From Bifidobacteriaceae bacterium UBA2724 (GTDB taxonomy: Bacteria > Actinomycetota > Actinomycetes > Actinomycetales > Bifidobacteriaceae): a stretch of 64,000 nt of DNA. Positions 36,972-48,593 of the stretch are shown here, piece after piece (positions within the stretch are counted from its first letter, which is position 1; every line of letters begins with the position of its first letter). The notes beneath the pieces were generated by a model, which saw only the letters and a list, made by a program, of their open reading frames with translations, was not told where the DNA came from and ran no database searches. The DNA is taken from assembly GCA_002353815.1 (NCBI GenBank), contig DEKK01000012.1:210970-274969 (forward strand), in the 5' to 3' direction. The translations under genes and the position numbers were made by a program.

Positions 36972-38054
36972 ATGGTCTATTCGCAGTATCCGTCGGATTC
37001 CGACGACGGTCATCAGCAACCGTCGTCCGCAGGGCAGCGGTCATCATTCTGGGGGCAGCCGTCCCCGTCGTCCTACGGGCAGCCGCAATCGCAGAATCCC
37101 TCCGCGACGGGTCAAGCGGGTTTCCCATCCTCGCCCTACCGCCAGTCCTCGCCCTACCGCCAGTCCTCGCCCTACGGCCAGTCCTCGCCCCACGGCCAGC
37201 AACAGCCGTCCGCCAGGCAATCCAATGGCTTCGACGTCTATGCCGACGCCGATTCTCATACCACCTCTTCCGCTGATCCATATGCCGACGCCAGCCCTTC
37301 CGTCGATCCTTACGCTGATCCATACGCCGCCGCCCAGCGCAGCGCGACGATGGACGACAGCGCGGAGTCGGCGACACCGGGCGGCGACTATGGCGCGCCC
37401 TCTGGCTCGCAGTATGGGCCGATCGTCGACGCGCTGCGATACATCGCGGCCAGCGGCGGCGGATCGCAGGCGACCCAGGATGCATCGCAGTACACCGCAT
37501 CGCCGGGCACCCGGCGCCACTCCTCCCACCACATGACGGACACCCTGTGGCGTTGGCTGCCTGCGGCGATCGTCCTGATCGTCGTCCTTGTCGTCGCATA
37601 CAACCTCGCCCCCACGGTGGCGAAACTGTATGCGCATGTCATCTTATTGCCGGTCTACGTCGTGGCGGCCACGGCCATCATCATCCGCAACCGCGCCAAA
37701 ATCAGCATCGTGGGCATGGTGGCGGTTGCCCTTATCTTCTCGTTCCCGGCCATCACGGCGATTCCCCTGCTGCCTGACATTCCGTACTTCTCCAATCCCA
37801 GCACGGAGACGCTGACGCAGGCCACCGTCTCCCGCGACAGCTACAGCGACTCCGACGGCGACTCCCATGTCACCTACGAGCTCCATGGAATGTCTGAGAA
37901 CGGCGCCGAATATTTCTCCATCAGCGGCGATCAGTACTCATCGTGCTGGCCGCACATCACCAGCACGTCGGGAAGGGCCGAGGTCTCGTACCTGCCTCAT
38001 TCGCGCACGGTGCTCACGCTGTCGTGCAGCACCAACGATCCGACCGTCGAATGA
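36972..38054 (+). CDS. Membrane protein with a Ser/Gln/Tyr-rich N-terminal half and three helices
   Basis: The protein has 360 residues. Residues 1-190 are low complexity and include four tandem SSPYRQ-like hexapeptides (about 53-76) and PYADPYA repeats near 102-120. Helices lie at about 194-211, 220-238 and 244-263, followed by a polar C-terminal domain of about 95 residues with one cysteine pair. The ATG at 36972 has GGGAGGGG 4 nt upstream. I recognise no family. The layout (disordered tail plus compact helix bundle) recalls the DUF4190-like protein at 15305, but homology is not evident. Cellular role is unknown. Confidence 0.7.
   Translation: MVYSQYPSDSDDGHQQPSSAGQRSSFWGQPSPSSYGQPQSQNPSATGQAGFPSSPYRQSSPYRQSSPYGQSSPHGQQQPSARQSNGFDVYADADSHTTSSADPYADASPSVDPYADPYAAAQRSATMDDSAESATPGGDYGAPSGSQYGPIVDALRYIAASGGGSQATQDASQYTASPGTRRHSSHHMTDTLWRWLPAAIVLIVVLVVAYNLAPTVAKLYAHVILLPVYVVAATAIIIRNRAKISIVGMVAVALIFSFPAITAIPLLPDIPYFSNPSTETLTQATVSRDSYSDSDGDSHVTYELHGMSENGAEYFSISGDQYSSCWPHITSTSGRAEVSYLPHSRTVLTLSCSTNDPTVE
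37128..37199 (+). repeat. Four tandem 18-bp repeats inside the membrane protein gene
   Basis: The unit TCCTCGCCCTACCGCCAG encodes Ser-Ser-Pro-Tyr-Arg-Gln. The first two copies are identical and the last two differ by one to three bases. Slippage here could change length in frame. Confidence 0.85.
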
Positions 38055-38459
38055 AGCGCCCAGACGTTCCTCACGTAACCAATGCCGCGGATTGTCCGGC
38101 GGGTCGCGTCGACCCGCGCATGAAGCCTGCCGCGTCCGCCAAGAGACGCCGAAGATATCCAACCGAAGATATCCCGATCTTGGGGAAGCCATCGTCTGGA
38201 ACATTCCGGCGTAGCATGCCGCGTCGCACACTACGCCGAGCCACTCACGGCTCTCATCCCACCCCGTATGGCAGCGGTCCACCCATTGGCCAATGTAATC
38301 GACCGATGTGTCGGACGCGTGCGCCTATTTCAGAATGTGTTTGTTTCCCCACAAAACCTTACAGATCCCTGGGAATCTGTTCACGTTTGGCAGTCCGAGT
38401 CTGCCCCGCACTTCGCATGGAAACGCGGGGGCGGTTCCCCGGCGGCCCGAAGCGGACGG
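38055..38459. other. Intergenic region between convergent genes, 405 bp
   Basis: No gene is supported. It holds a GCGGGTCG/CGACCCGC hairpin at about 38100-38119, a direct repeat CCGAAGATATCC at about 38150 and 38164, a perfect 12-bp palindrome CATTGGCCAATG at 38284-38295, and an 8-bp hairpin at 38361-38380 (ACAGAT/ATCTGT) followed on the minus strand by AAGGTTTTG, a weak terminator candidate for the Mrp-type gene. Confidence 0.45.
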
Positions 38460-39659
38460 TCAGCCTTTCGACGGCCCGGGGTGTTCCATCAGCGCATGCG
38501 CCATATCCACGAAGCTCCGCGCCACGTCGGTATCGGCCAGCGAGCCATCGGCATTGAGCACAGCCGGACGGCCGGCTTCCGTCGTCTCGCGCAGCTCCGG
38601 CACCAGCGGCAGCCGGGCCAGCAGGGGCACGTCGTATCCCAGGTCGCGGGTGAGCTTGGCAGACACGCGCTCGCCACCGCCTTCGCCGAAGACATTCAGG
38701 CGTTCCCCCCTGTGATCGAAATAGCTCATGTTTTCGATGACGCCATCGACCTGCATGGGCATCTGCAGCGAGACGAGCCCCGCGCGCACCGCGACTTCGG
38801 AGGCCGATGGCTGCGGCGTCGTGACGATGACGAGCTCGGCGTTCGGCAGAGTCTGGGCCACCGAGATGGTCATGTCACCGGTGCCTGGGGCGAGGTCGAG
38901 CAACAGCACATCGGGCTCGCCCCACCATACGTCCGTGAGGAATTGCTCGAGCGAGCGCTGCAGGCGCGGACCGCGCCACAGAATCGCGCGGTCGGATCCG
39001 GCGAACACACCGATCGACATGAGTCTCACACCCCAGCGCTCGGGCGGTACGAGCATGCCGTCGAGGTTGGTGGGCTGGTCGGTGACGCCGAAGAGTCGGG
39101 GCAGCGAGAAGCCGTAGATGTCAGCATCGATCGCGGCGGTGTCGTATCCCAGGGCGGCGAACGTGGCCGCGAGATTGGCGGTGACGGAGCTCTTGCCCAC
39201 CCCGCCCTTGCCCGACGCGATGGCGAAGACGCGCGTCTTGGAATCCTTGCGGGTGAAGGGGTTGGCGCGGCGCTCGGCCTTGAGCCGCTCCACCAATGCC
39301 TCGAGCTTGTCGTGGCTCATGGTGGTGGTGTCGATGGCGACGTTGAGCCGGCCACCGGGATAACCCTCCAGCGCGGCCGTGATACGGCGGCGGATGGTGT
39401 CGGACAGCGGGCATCCCGGCACCGTGAGTTCCAGATGCACGGTGACGTCCCAGGCCGGCGCATCCGTGTCGGAATCCGGGCGGCCTTCGGCTACCGAGGG
39501 AGCGCCCTGCACATGGGCGGCGCCACCCGCGGGGATCACATCGACTCCGGCCACCATGCCCAGGTCGGTGATGGTGCGTCCGAGCTCGGGGTCCATCACC
39601 CTGTCCAATGCCGCCATCACGTCATCGTGCACGTGCATGACCTGCCTGTCTTGAGCCAT
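38460..39659 (-). CDS. Mrp/ApbC-type P-loop ATPase
   Basis: The protein has 399 residues. It begins with a MIP18/DUF59-like domain (1-110, DPELGRTITDLGMV) followed by a ParA/MinD-type ATPase with deviant Walker A GKGGVGKSS, DADIYGFSLPRL, and LLLDLAPGTGD (Walker B). Such proteins carry or load iron-sulfur clusters. Here the usual CxxC after VIENMSYF is missing (DHRGERLNVFG follows), so cluster binding is doubtful. The ATG at 39659 was chosen for GGAGG 6 nt upstream; the GTG at 39665 would have no spacing. A promoter with TTGTTT and TACAGT is at 39749-39777. Confidence 0.88.
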   Translation of the reverse strand: MAQDRQVMHVHDDVMAALDRVMDPELGRTITDLGMVAGVDVIPAGGAAHVQGAPSVAEGRPDSDTDAPAWDVTVHLELTVPGCPLSDTIRRRITAALEGYPGGRLNVAIDTTTMSHDKLEALVERLKAERRANPFTRKDSKTRVFAIASGKGGVGKSSVTANLAATFAALGYDTAAIDADIYGFSLPRLFGVTDQPTNLDGMLVPPERWGVRLMSIGVFAGSDRAILWRGPRLQRSLEQFLTDVWWGEPDVLLLDLAPGTGDMTISVAQTLPNAELVIVTTPQPSASEVAVRAGLVSLQMPMQVDGVIENMSYFDHRGERLNVFGEGGGERVSAKLTRDLGYDVPLLARLPLVPELRETTEAGRPAVLNADGSLADTDVARSFVDMAHALMEHPGPSKG

Positions 39660-39748
39660 CGTCACCCTCCCTGGTCGAACTCTGCGATCGCTTGTGCATG
39701 CCCACGCCAGGGCATCAGCCGCCGAACGAAGCGGAATTACGACACCTC

Positions 39749-39777
39749 ACTGTATATGCCCCGGCCGAGCGAAACAA
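39749..39777 (-). promoter_or_regulatory. Promoter of the Mrp-type ATPase gene
   Basis: On the minus strand -35 TTGTTT (39772-39777) and -10 TACAGT (39749-39754) are separated by exactly 17 bp. The leader to the ATG at 39659 is about 80 nt. Confidence 0.6.
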
Positions 39778-39926
39778 GACCCCGTGGCACAATCGACGGC
39801 GTCGCACTGGCGGTTTCCCGTCCTTTTTCCGTCACGGGATGCGAAATACCACGCGTCTGTCGTGTGCCCGGCAAGCGTCTCGTCCCACAGCGGCGTCGTC
39901 CACGTCTGCGCGGGACGGGAACCGTG

Positions 39927-42599
<2,673 letters not shown>

Positions 42600-42785
42600 T
42601 TATCCGTCCGAGACACTCCGTTTGCGCGAATTGCACGCCGTCCGATCCACGCCCATCGCCGGATGCCGGGCCGGTCCATCGCACCGCTGCCGCATCGGGC
42701 GCCGCCATGGCTGGTACGCCGTCTGCATCCGCGAGCGCCGGCACCGGTCGCACCTGTGCCCGCCTGCGCCTGCGGGCCCTTGCGG

Positions 42786-45700
42786 CTACGCTTCGAGAGA
42801 ATCGCGGAAACACCAGTCGGCGATGCCCGTGCGCATGCCATCGCCGCTGTTCATGCGGGCGGCGGCGAGCGCAAGATTGATGGCGGGGATGAACAGGCCG
42901 TTGTCCACGCACACGCGTTCGGCATCGCAGATGATGCCGTTGAGCCGTTCGTCCGGCCACACGGGGATGTTGGCCTCGTGCAGCGTGCGGATGGATTCGT
43001 TGAGGTTGCGCGGGATGTGGATGTTCTGCGACACGGCGTTGGCGATGACCTGCTGCATCTCCTGGCGGACTCCGTCGTCATTGGGGAACAGCGATACGCT
43101 CTGCAGATAGCAGGCGACGGCCGTCGCGAAATGATCGCGCATCCACTCGGCGTATCCGATGCGGCAATACGCGAACGCCGCGTCCTCACGCGCCAACGAG
43201 ACGCGCAGGCCGTTGAGCGCCGTCGCATACAGCGAATCCCAATCGGAACGCGCCGCCATGTAGGTGGTCAGCATCAGATGGGCGGTCGAATACGTCGGCG
43301 CATATTTCACGGCCTTGGCCATGTGCGGATAGGCGGCTTCCGGCCCGCTGACCCGCATGAGGAAGTTCGCCAGTTCCAGATGCGAGCGGAACAGCTGGTC
43401 GGGGATCAGCACCACGCGTTCCTTGGGGACGGCGAAGATGCGGTTGTAGACGATCCTGTCGGCGTAGGAATTGAAATACAGCGGGACACCGTCGATGGAG
43501 CTGTAGATTCCGTCGATCCGCGAGATCGCATCGTCCTGCGTGGCAAGGAACGTGTCGAAGTCCCCCGCCTGGAGCGAGGCGACCGCTTTGTCCTTCGCCT
43601 CGTCCAGTTCGATGCCGAGGCGGAACGACAGGTTCGGGATCTCGCGCCCGTCGATGAGGGCGGAGGTGATCTGCGACGAGGCCTCGGTGAGTTCGGGGTC
43701 GCCGATGCCATTGATGATGTCCATGGCGTGGCGCGCCTTGCTGGCCGACTGCAGGGTGTCATCCGACGAGAGGCGGTGGAAGTCGGATATCGCGCGCTGC
43801 AGCAGGTCCTCGCGCTGGATCGCCAGACCCGTGGGGTCGTCGCATCCAAGCACGCGGCGCATGACCGAGGTGAACTTCACGTCGCTCATCTCCGGGACTT
43901 CCTGGGAGCCGACGGGAGAGAAGCCGAGGTCGCGGATGTTGAGCTGCGCGTCGATGGGCTGAAGCACTCCATAGGCGTCGGGATCCATCTGCGCGTCGAA
44001 GAACCGGTAGAACGACATGGGATCGTCGAAGCCCATGCTCTTGAGCTTGGCAAGGAACCTGCCGCGGTCGAAAGTGACGGTGAGCAGCGTGGCAGTCTCG
44101 ACGGTCACGTCGAATCCCTGCGACGCGTTGCCCTGCTGCCCCACGGCAAGCGAGATGTTGGGCGAAGCGGTGTCCGCCGCGGCCATCCCATCGGCAAGGG
44201 ACGCGGCGTCTGCGGACATATGGTCGCCTTCCCCTGGAATCGCGGAGGGACCATGCACGTCGCCGTCCTTCGGATCCGCACGTGATGTGCGGGAGCCATC
44301 GCCAGCGCCGGGCTCGGCGTTGTGCGGCCCCAGCAGGGACGCCAGCAGCGACCCCATGGCCGAGGCGCGTTCCCTGACCGCCTCTTCGAGGCCGAGCGAA
44401 TCGATGCGCAGTGCCACTTCGCGCACGTGCGAATCCGCGCCGAACGCCAGCGCGGCGAACATCATGCCCATCGACAGCGAGTACGTGGACGCCATTGACT
44501 TGCGTTCTTCATCGGACAGCGTGACCCACGAATCGCTCGCCGGATCGTAGCGGCGCTGGGGCATCAGCGCGCTGGTGATGGCGGTGAATTCGATCGCCGC
44601 CTTGCCTTCGCTCAGATTCGAACGGAAGCTCGAATCGCGCCGGTACGGCACCGGAAGGTCCGACATGAGGCGCGACAGCGTGCGCCGGTACACCCATTCC
44701 GAGCCATCGGCGTCATGCGTCGTCGAGGCCGGCGAATCGTAGGGGCCGGGATTCACGTGGCGCAGCATCTCTGCTTGCGACCGCGCGTAGTTGACAAGCG
44801 GATACACCGAGTTGCGATGCGCGGTGCCGGCCTGCAGCAGCGTGTCTTCCGGCCTGCGCGTGATGGCGAGCGCCGGATTGCGGATCAGGTCGAAATCAAT
44901 CTGCGCGGCCTGCGCCTTGGTCACGGTGTCTTCGATGGGAAGGTACCCGCTCAGCTCGTTGACCTTGAGCAGGCTGTACACGTCGATGAACCGGTTGAGG
45001 TTGCCTTCGAGTCGCAGCGCGGCGAGGCCGTCCTCGACGGACAGCTGGTTCTTGAGGGCCAGGATGATCTGCCCGGATTCCCCCGACTGCATCGCCATGA
45101 GGGGCTCCTCGCCGTGCTTGGCCTCGAGCCCCGGGATCGTGGACAGCACGCCGGCCTCCCGCATGAGGTCGACGAAATACTCCTCGAGCCCGGACACGCG
45201 CATGTGCTTGCGCTTCATGTCGTCGATGTCGGCGACGGCCGAGCGCACCGCCGACAGCGGCGCCTCCGTGCCCAGATGGCGCAGGATGTTCTCGGCGCCG
45301 AACGGACGCAGCTTGGTGTGCCCGCCCGCGAAAAACATGCTGAATTCGAACATCGCCACGGTGAGGGCGTCACGGTAGCTCAGACGCGCGCGGTTGGGAA
45401 GGGCGATGGAGGCGCACGTGTCGATGAACGTGTATCGGTTGTGCCACTTCATCCACGTGGCCATGCGCACGGGGTCGGTTTCCTCGTCATCGCCGACGTA
45501 GACTCCCCCGACGACGGCCTCGGCGATCATGTCGTCGTCCTCACGGGGCGATCCCGCGAGCCAGCTGACGGGCACGTTCTGGTCCTGTTCCTTTTCAAAG
45601 GTGAGGGCGGGAACGGCGTGCGCGATGTCAGGCATGGGGTCCATGCCCGGGAACACCCTGCCGCGGGAATCCGCGAAAGCGCACGGAAGGAAATGCCAGC

Positions 45701-46016
45701 GGTCGATGAACATGCCAATCGAGAACCCATGCGCCCCGGATTGCGGAAGCTGCGCCCATCCGTAGCGGTTCGCCTTGGGGTAGGCGCTCGGCTCCCCCTC
45801 GATGACATGGCATTTCGTCATGGGGCTGAGCGTGATGACATGAGAGCGCATCCTCGTCGCGAACGCATCGCTCGCGCCATCGGTGAAATCGCCCCTGGCG
45901 TCCGTCCCGCCGAAGAGCTTGCCGATTTCTCGAAGCGCTTTGTCAAACGCCGTACCGTCCGGGCGACGGTGCGGACCTGAATGCGAAAACAAAGGATGTG
46001 CAGCCATGGATACCAT
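42786..46016 (-). CDS. Large protein of unknown function with TPR-like C-terminal region
   Basis: The protein has 1,076 residues and no signal peptide or membrane helix. The first 500 residues include an alpha/beta region (EKEQDQNVPVSWLAGSP, RMATWMKWHNRYTFIDTC) that I cannot assign. A low-complexity linker follows at about 515-565. The last 300 residues are helical with TPR-like repeats (PHMAKAVKYAPTYSTAHLML, AFAYCRIGYAEWMRDHFATAVACYL). Start choice is between ATG at 46016 (GGGG upstream) and 46007. It diverges from the membrane protein at 46172 and is followed by ligA in the same direction. It is likely cytosolic; no function should be assumed. Confidence 0.72.
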   Translation of the reverse strand: MVSMAAHPLFSHSGPHRRPDGTAFDKALREIGKLFGGTDARGDFTDGASDAFATRMRSHVITLSPMTKCHVIEGEPSAYPKANRYGWAQLPQSGAHGFSIGMFIDRWHFLPCAFADSRGRVFPGMDPMPDIAHAVPALTFEKEQDQNVPVSWLAGSPREDDDMIAEAVVGGVYVGDDEETDPVRMATWMKWHNRYTFIDTCASIALPNRARLSYRDALTVAMFEFSMFFAGGHTKLRPFGAENILRHLGTEAPLSAVRSAVADIDDMKRKHMRVSGLEEYFVDLMREAGVLSTIPGLEAKHGEEPLMAMQSGESGQIILALKNQLSVEDGLAALRLEGNLNRFIDVYSLLKVNELSGYLPIEDTVTKAQAAQIDFDLIRNPALAITRRPEDTLLQAGTAHRNSVYPLVNYARSQAEMLRHVNPGPYDSPASTTHDADGSEWVYRRTLSRLMSDLPVPYRRDSSFRSNLSEGKAAIEFTAITSALMPQRRYDPASDSWVTLSDEERKSMASTYSLSMGMMFAALAFGADSHVREVALRIDSLGLEEAVRERASAMGSLLASLLGPHNAEPGAGDGSRTSRADPKDGDVHGPSAIPGEGDHMSADAASLADGMAAADTASPNISLAVGQQGNASQGFDVTVETATLLTVTFDRGRFLAKLKSMGFDDPMSFYRFFDAQMDPDAYGVLQPIDAQLNIRDLGFSPVGSQEVPEMSDVKFTSVMRRVLGCDDPTGLAIQREDLLQRAISDFHRLSSDDTLQSASKARHAMDIINGIGDPELTEASSQITSALIDGREIPNLSFRLGIELDEAKDKAVASLQAGDFDTFLATQDDAISRIDGIYSSIDGVPLYFNSYADRIVYNRIFAVPKERVVLIPDQLFRSHLELANFLMRVSGPEAAYPHMAKAVKYAPTYSTAHLMLTTYMAARSDWDSLYATALNGLRVSLAREDAAFAYCRIGYAEWMRDHFATAVACYLQSVSLFPNDDGVRQEMQQVIANAVSQNIHIPRNLNESIRTLHEANIPVWPDERLNGIICDAERVCVDNGLFIPAINLALAAARMNSGDGMRTGIADWCFRDSLEA

Positions 46017-46157
46017 TGTGCCCCATTGAACGACACCGCGGGCGGGAATATGCTGAGAGCTGATTTTCGCTCCGGCGATGCCCACGCCCCTCCGATTCCC
46101 CGCCGCATCCCCCTGTTTGCGCCCGGCCATGGATTCCCCTGTTGGCGTTGCCATCAA

Positions 46158-46163
46158 TACAAT
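46158..46163 (+). promoter_or_regulatory. -10 element of the leaderless membrane protein gene
   Basis: TACAAT ends 8 nt before the GTG at 46172, with no ribosome-binding site. Confidence 0.5.
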
Positions 46164-46171
46164 GGTGTCTC

Positions 46172-48403
46172 GTGAACAAAAAGATGCCGCTTCCCTCGCC
46201 GCGCACGAAAACACTGCTTTTCGGAACGCTTGTCTTCGTGTTGCTGCTCGAGATCGCCGTTTTCAACATTCCGCATTGGAATTCGCTGACCAAACCCGAG
46301 CCCGAGCAGTCATCGACGCTTCTGGGACCGGGTCTCGAACGCCGCGCCGACGGCACCCTGCGCATCACGGATTCCTCACGGGCCTACATCGACACCATCG
46401 TCAACGACAAGCAGGTGGAATACGTGCATCTCACGCCGTCGTCCACCGTGCGCTACCAATACACCGTATCGAGCGACACGGCCACGCGCATCGACGTGCT
46501 GCCGAGTTCAACCACCGACGACTGGCAGACGGGGCACGTGGACTCCTTCTGCTACCGCACGCCGTACAGTGCCTATCTCAAGAACCGCACGGGATACAGC
46601 GGCACCGTCGCCCGGGTCCGCGTCTGGTTCCAGGAGGCCCGCGGCTCCCGCATCCCGGTGAGCAACATCGTCGTCAACGCACGGGTGCCCTTCCGGTTCG
46701 ACATCCTGCGCGTGATCCTGCTGTGGCTCATCTGCGGCATCATCATCGCAATCCGCCCACGGTCGCGGTTGCACCGCATCGCCATCGACACGCAAAGCGT
46801 CAAGCAGCGGCTGCTGTTCGCGGGCGCCATCGGCGTCCCCTGCACCGTCGCGTTCCTGTGGGCGCTGATCGGCAACGGTCTCACCCAGGCCCCCACCGTG
46901 TATCACAATTACAATTCCTATGTCTATGACTTCAACCAGTTCCAGGAGACCGCGGACGCCATCTTCCACGGCCGCGCCTGGCTCGACCTCTATATCGCGC
47001 CCGATCTCGCCAACTCGTCGAACCCCTACGACGCGGGCGTGCGCGAGCAGCTTCTTGCGCGGGGCACGTATCCCATCTATTGGGACCACGTGTATTACAA
47101 CGGGCATTACTACTCGTATTTCGGCGTGATCCCCGTCATCCTGCTGTTCCTTCCCTATCAGGCAATCACCAGCCTGTGGGTGGACGGCGGATTGCCGCTG
47201 AGCACGACCACGGCGGGCGCTTTCATGCTGTGCCTGGCGGTCGTGTTCGGCTCGCTGTGCATCGTCAGGTTCCTGCAGCGCCATTTCCCCGGCGCCAGCA
47301 TCGGCATGGCCCTCATCCTGTTCTTCCTGCTGTTCTCGGGCTCGACCATCATCTCGCCCATCTGCCGCATCGATTTCTACACGATTCCGTTCTGCGCCGC
47401 ACTGTGCACGTCGAGCATCGGTCTGTACCTGTGGCAATGCGCGCTCCGCGTCGCCGACCCCGCTCTCGGCAAGACCAAGCGCGGCCGAGAACGCACCCGC
47501 GTGTGGACCATCGACGACAAGGAATGCGACCCATCCACGATCCGCATCGCGCGCGGGCGTCTGTTCTGGGGCACGTTCTTCCTCGTCTGCACGCTTGGCT
47601 GCCGTCCGCCGATGGCGGCGCTGTGCGTGCTGGCGATCCCCATGGTCATCATCATCTGCAAGCAGCTGTCGCGCAAGGCCGCAGCCGAGCACGCGAGCGT
47701 CGCGCGCCCCATCGTGCTCAACGCACTCATCTGCGCAATCCCCGCCGCGATGATTCTTTTCGGCCTGGGGCTGTGGAATTACGTGCGCTTCGGTTCGTTC
47801 CTCGACTTCGGCAACAACTACCAGCTCACGGTCGTCGACCTCAACGAGTACCACGAACCGCTCAACGTGTTCGCCGAAATCGTGTTCTACTACCTGTTCC
47901 TGCCGCTGCAATACACCACCGAGTTCCCGTTCCTCACCTCTCCGCAGACCGCCCTGAGTTCATGGCAGTGCTATGAACCAATCGTCGGCGGCATGTTCTT
48001 CATCACGCCGTTGCTTCTGGTGGGGCTGGCCTTCCCGTTCTTCAAGCGTCAGCTCTCCCGGCGCGACGGCTGGCTGCCGTGTTGTCTGAGCGCCGTCTTC
48101 GCGATGCTCATGCTGGCGTTCATCAGCTACAAGGGCGGGCTCCTGTGGCGTTACAAGATCGATTTCGCGATTTTCATGTCCGTCGTCGCGATGTACATGG
48201 TCGCGCTGCTCATGCACTGGTGCGCGTCGCGCTCCTTCAAGGGGACCGCGTATGCCGTCACCTTCGTCGTGGTCCTCGCCACGGTGTTCTCGGGCATCCT
48301 GTGCCTGCAGTGCATCTTCCTGCGCAACGTCTCGTACCCGGTCGTCAACGACCAGCCTGCCATCTTCCACTACGTGCGCAGCTGGTTCCAGCTGCTCATC
48401 TGA
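46172..48403 (+). CDS. Polytopic membrane protein, possible GT-C-type glycosyltransferase
   Basis: The protein has 743 residues. An N-terminal helix (about 14-33) precedes an extracellular beta-rich domain of about 150 residues, then roughly ten membrane helices. A large loop near 250-310 has aromatic and acidic residues (YHNYNSYVYDFNQFQETAD, YYNGHYYSYFG). The layout, with an acidic motif after the first loop helix, resembles GT-C enzymes that use lipid-linked sugars, but no catalytic motif is certain. The GTG at 46172 fits a leaderless promoter; an ATG at 46184 with AAAAAG upstream is an alternative. It is divergent from the 1,076-residue protein gene and ends at a strong hairpin. Confidence 0.7.
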   Translation: MNKKMPLPSPRTKTLLFGTLVFVLLLEIAVFNIPHWNSLTKPEPEQSSTLLGPGLERRADGTLRITDSSRAYIDTIVNDKQVEYVHLTPSSTVRYQYTVSSDTATRIDVLPSSTTDDWQTGHVDSFCYRTPYSAYLKNRTGYSGTVARVRVWFQEARGSRIPVSNIVVNARVPFRFDILRVILLWLICGIIIAIRPRSRLHRIAIDTQSVKQRLLFAGAIGVPCTVAFLWALIGNGLTQAPTVYHNYNSYVYDFNQFQETADAIFHGRAWLDLYIAPDLANSSNPYDAGVREQLLARGTYPIYWDHVYYNGHYYSYFGVIPVILLFLPYQAITSLWVDGGLPLSTTTAGAFMLCLAVVFGSLCIVRFLQRHFPGASIGMALILFFLLFSGSTIISPICRIDFYTIPFCAALCTSSIGLYLWQCALRVADPALGKTKRGRERTRVWTIDDKECDPSTIRIARGRLFWGTFFLVCTLGCRPPMAALCVLAIPMVIIICKQLSRKAAAEHASVARPIVLNALICAIPAAMILFGLGLWNYVRFGSFLDFGNNYQLTVVDLNEYHEPLNVFAEIVFYYLFLPLQYTTEFPFLTSPQTALSSWQCYEPIVGGMFFITPLLLVGLAFPFFKRQLSRRDGWLPCCLSAVFAMLMLAFISYKGGLLWRYKIDFAIFMSVVAMYMVALLMHWCASRSFKGTAYAVTFVVVLATVFSGILCLQCIFLRNVSYPVVNDQPAIFHYVRSWFQLLI

Positions 48404-48434
48404 CGCCGACCCCGCGCAGTCCGCGGGGTCGGCG
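48404..48434 (+). terminator. Hairpin directly after the polytopic membrane protein gene
   Basis: A perfect 13-bp stem (CGCCGACCCCGCG with CGCGGGGTCGGCG) and a 5-nt loop begin at the base after the stop codon. No T-run follows. Confidence 0.6.
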
Positions 48435-48580
48435 CGGGACGGTAGGCGCGGACACGGCGAATGCGGCGAGTGTACGGAGTCGGGCGGATTCATGCGGCAT
48501 ATGCCGCATGGATCCGCCGTACGGCTGCCGCCGTTCCGCCGTACGCACACGCTCGGCGGCCATGAGTTCCCGATGCGGCG

Positions 48581-48586
48581 TACAGT
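48581..48586 (+). promoter_or_regulatory. -10 element of the leaderless aminotransferase gene
   Basis: TACAGT ends 7 nt before the ATG at 48594. No ribosome-binding site is present. Confidence 0.5.
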
Positions 48587-48593
48587 GCGTTGT

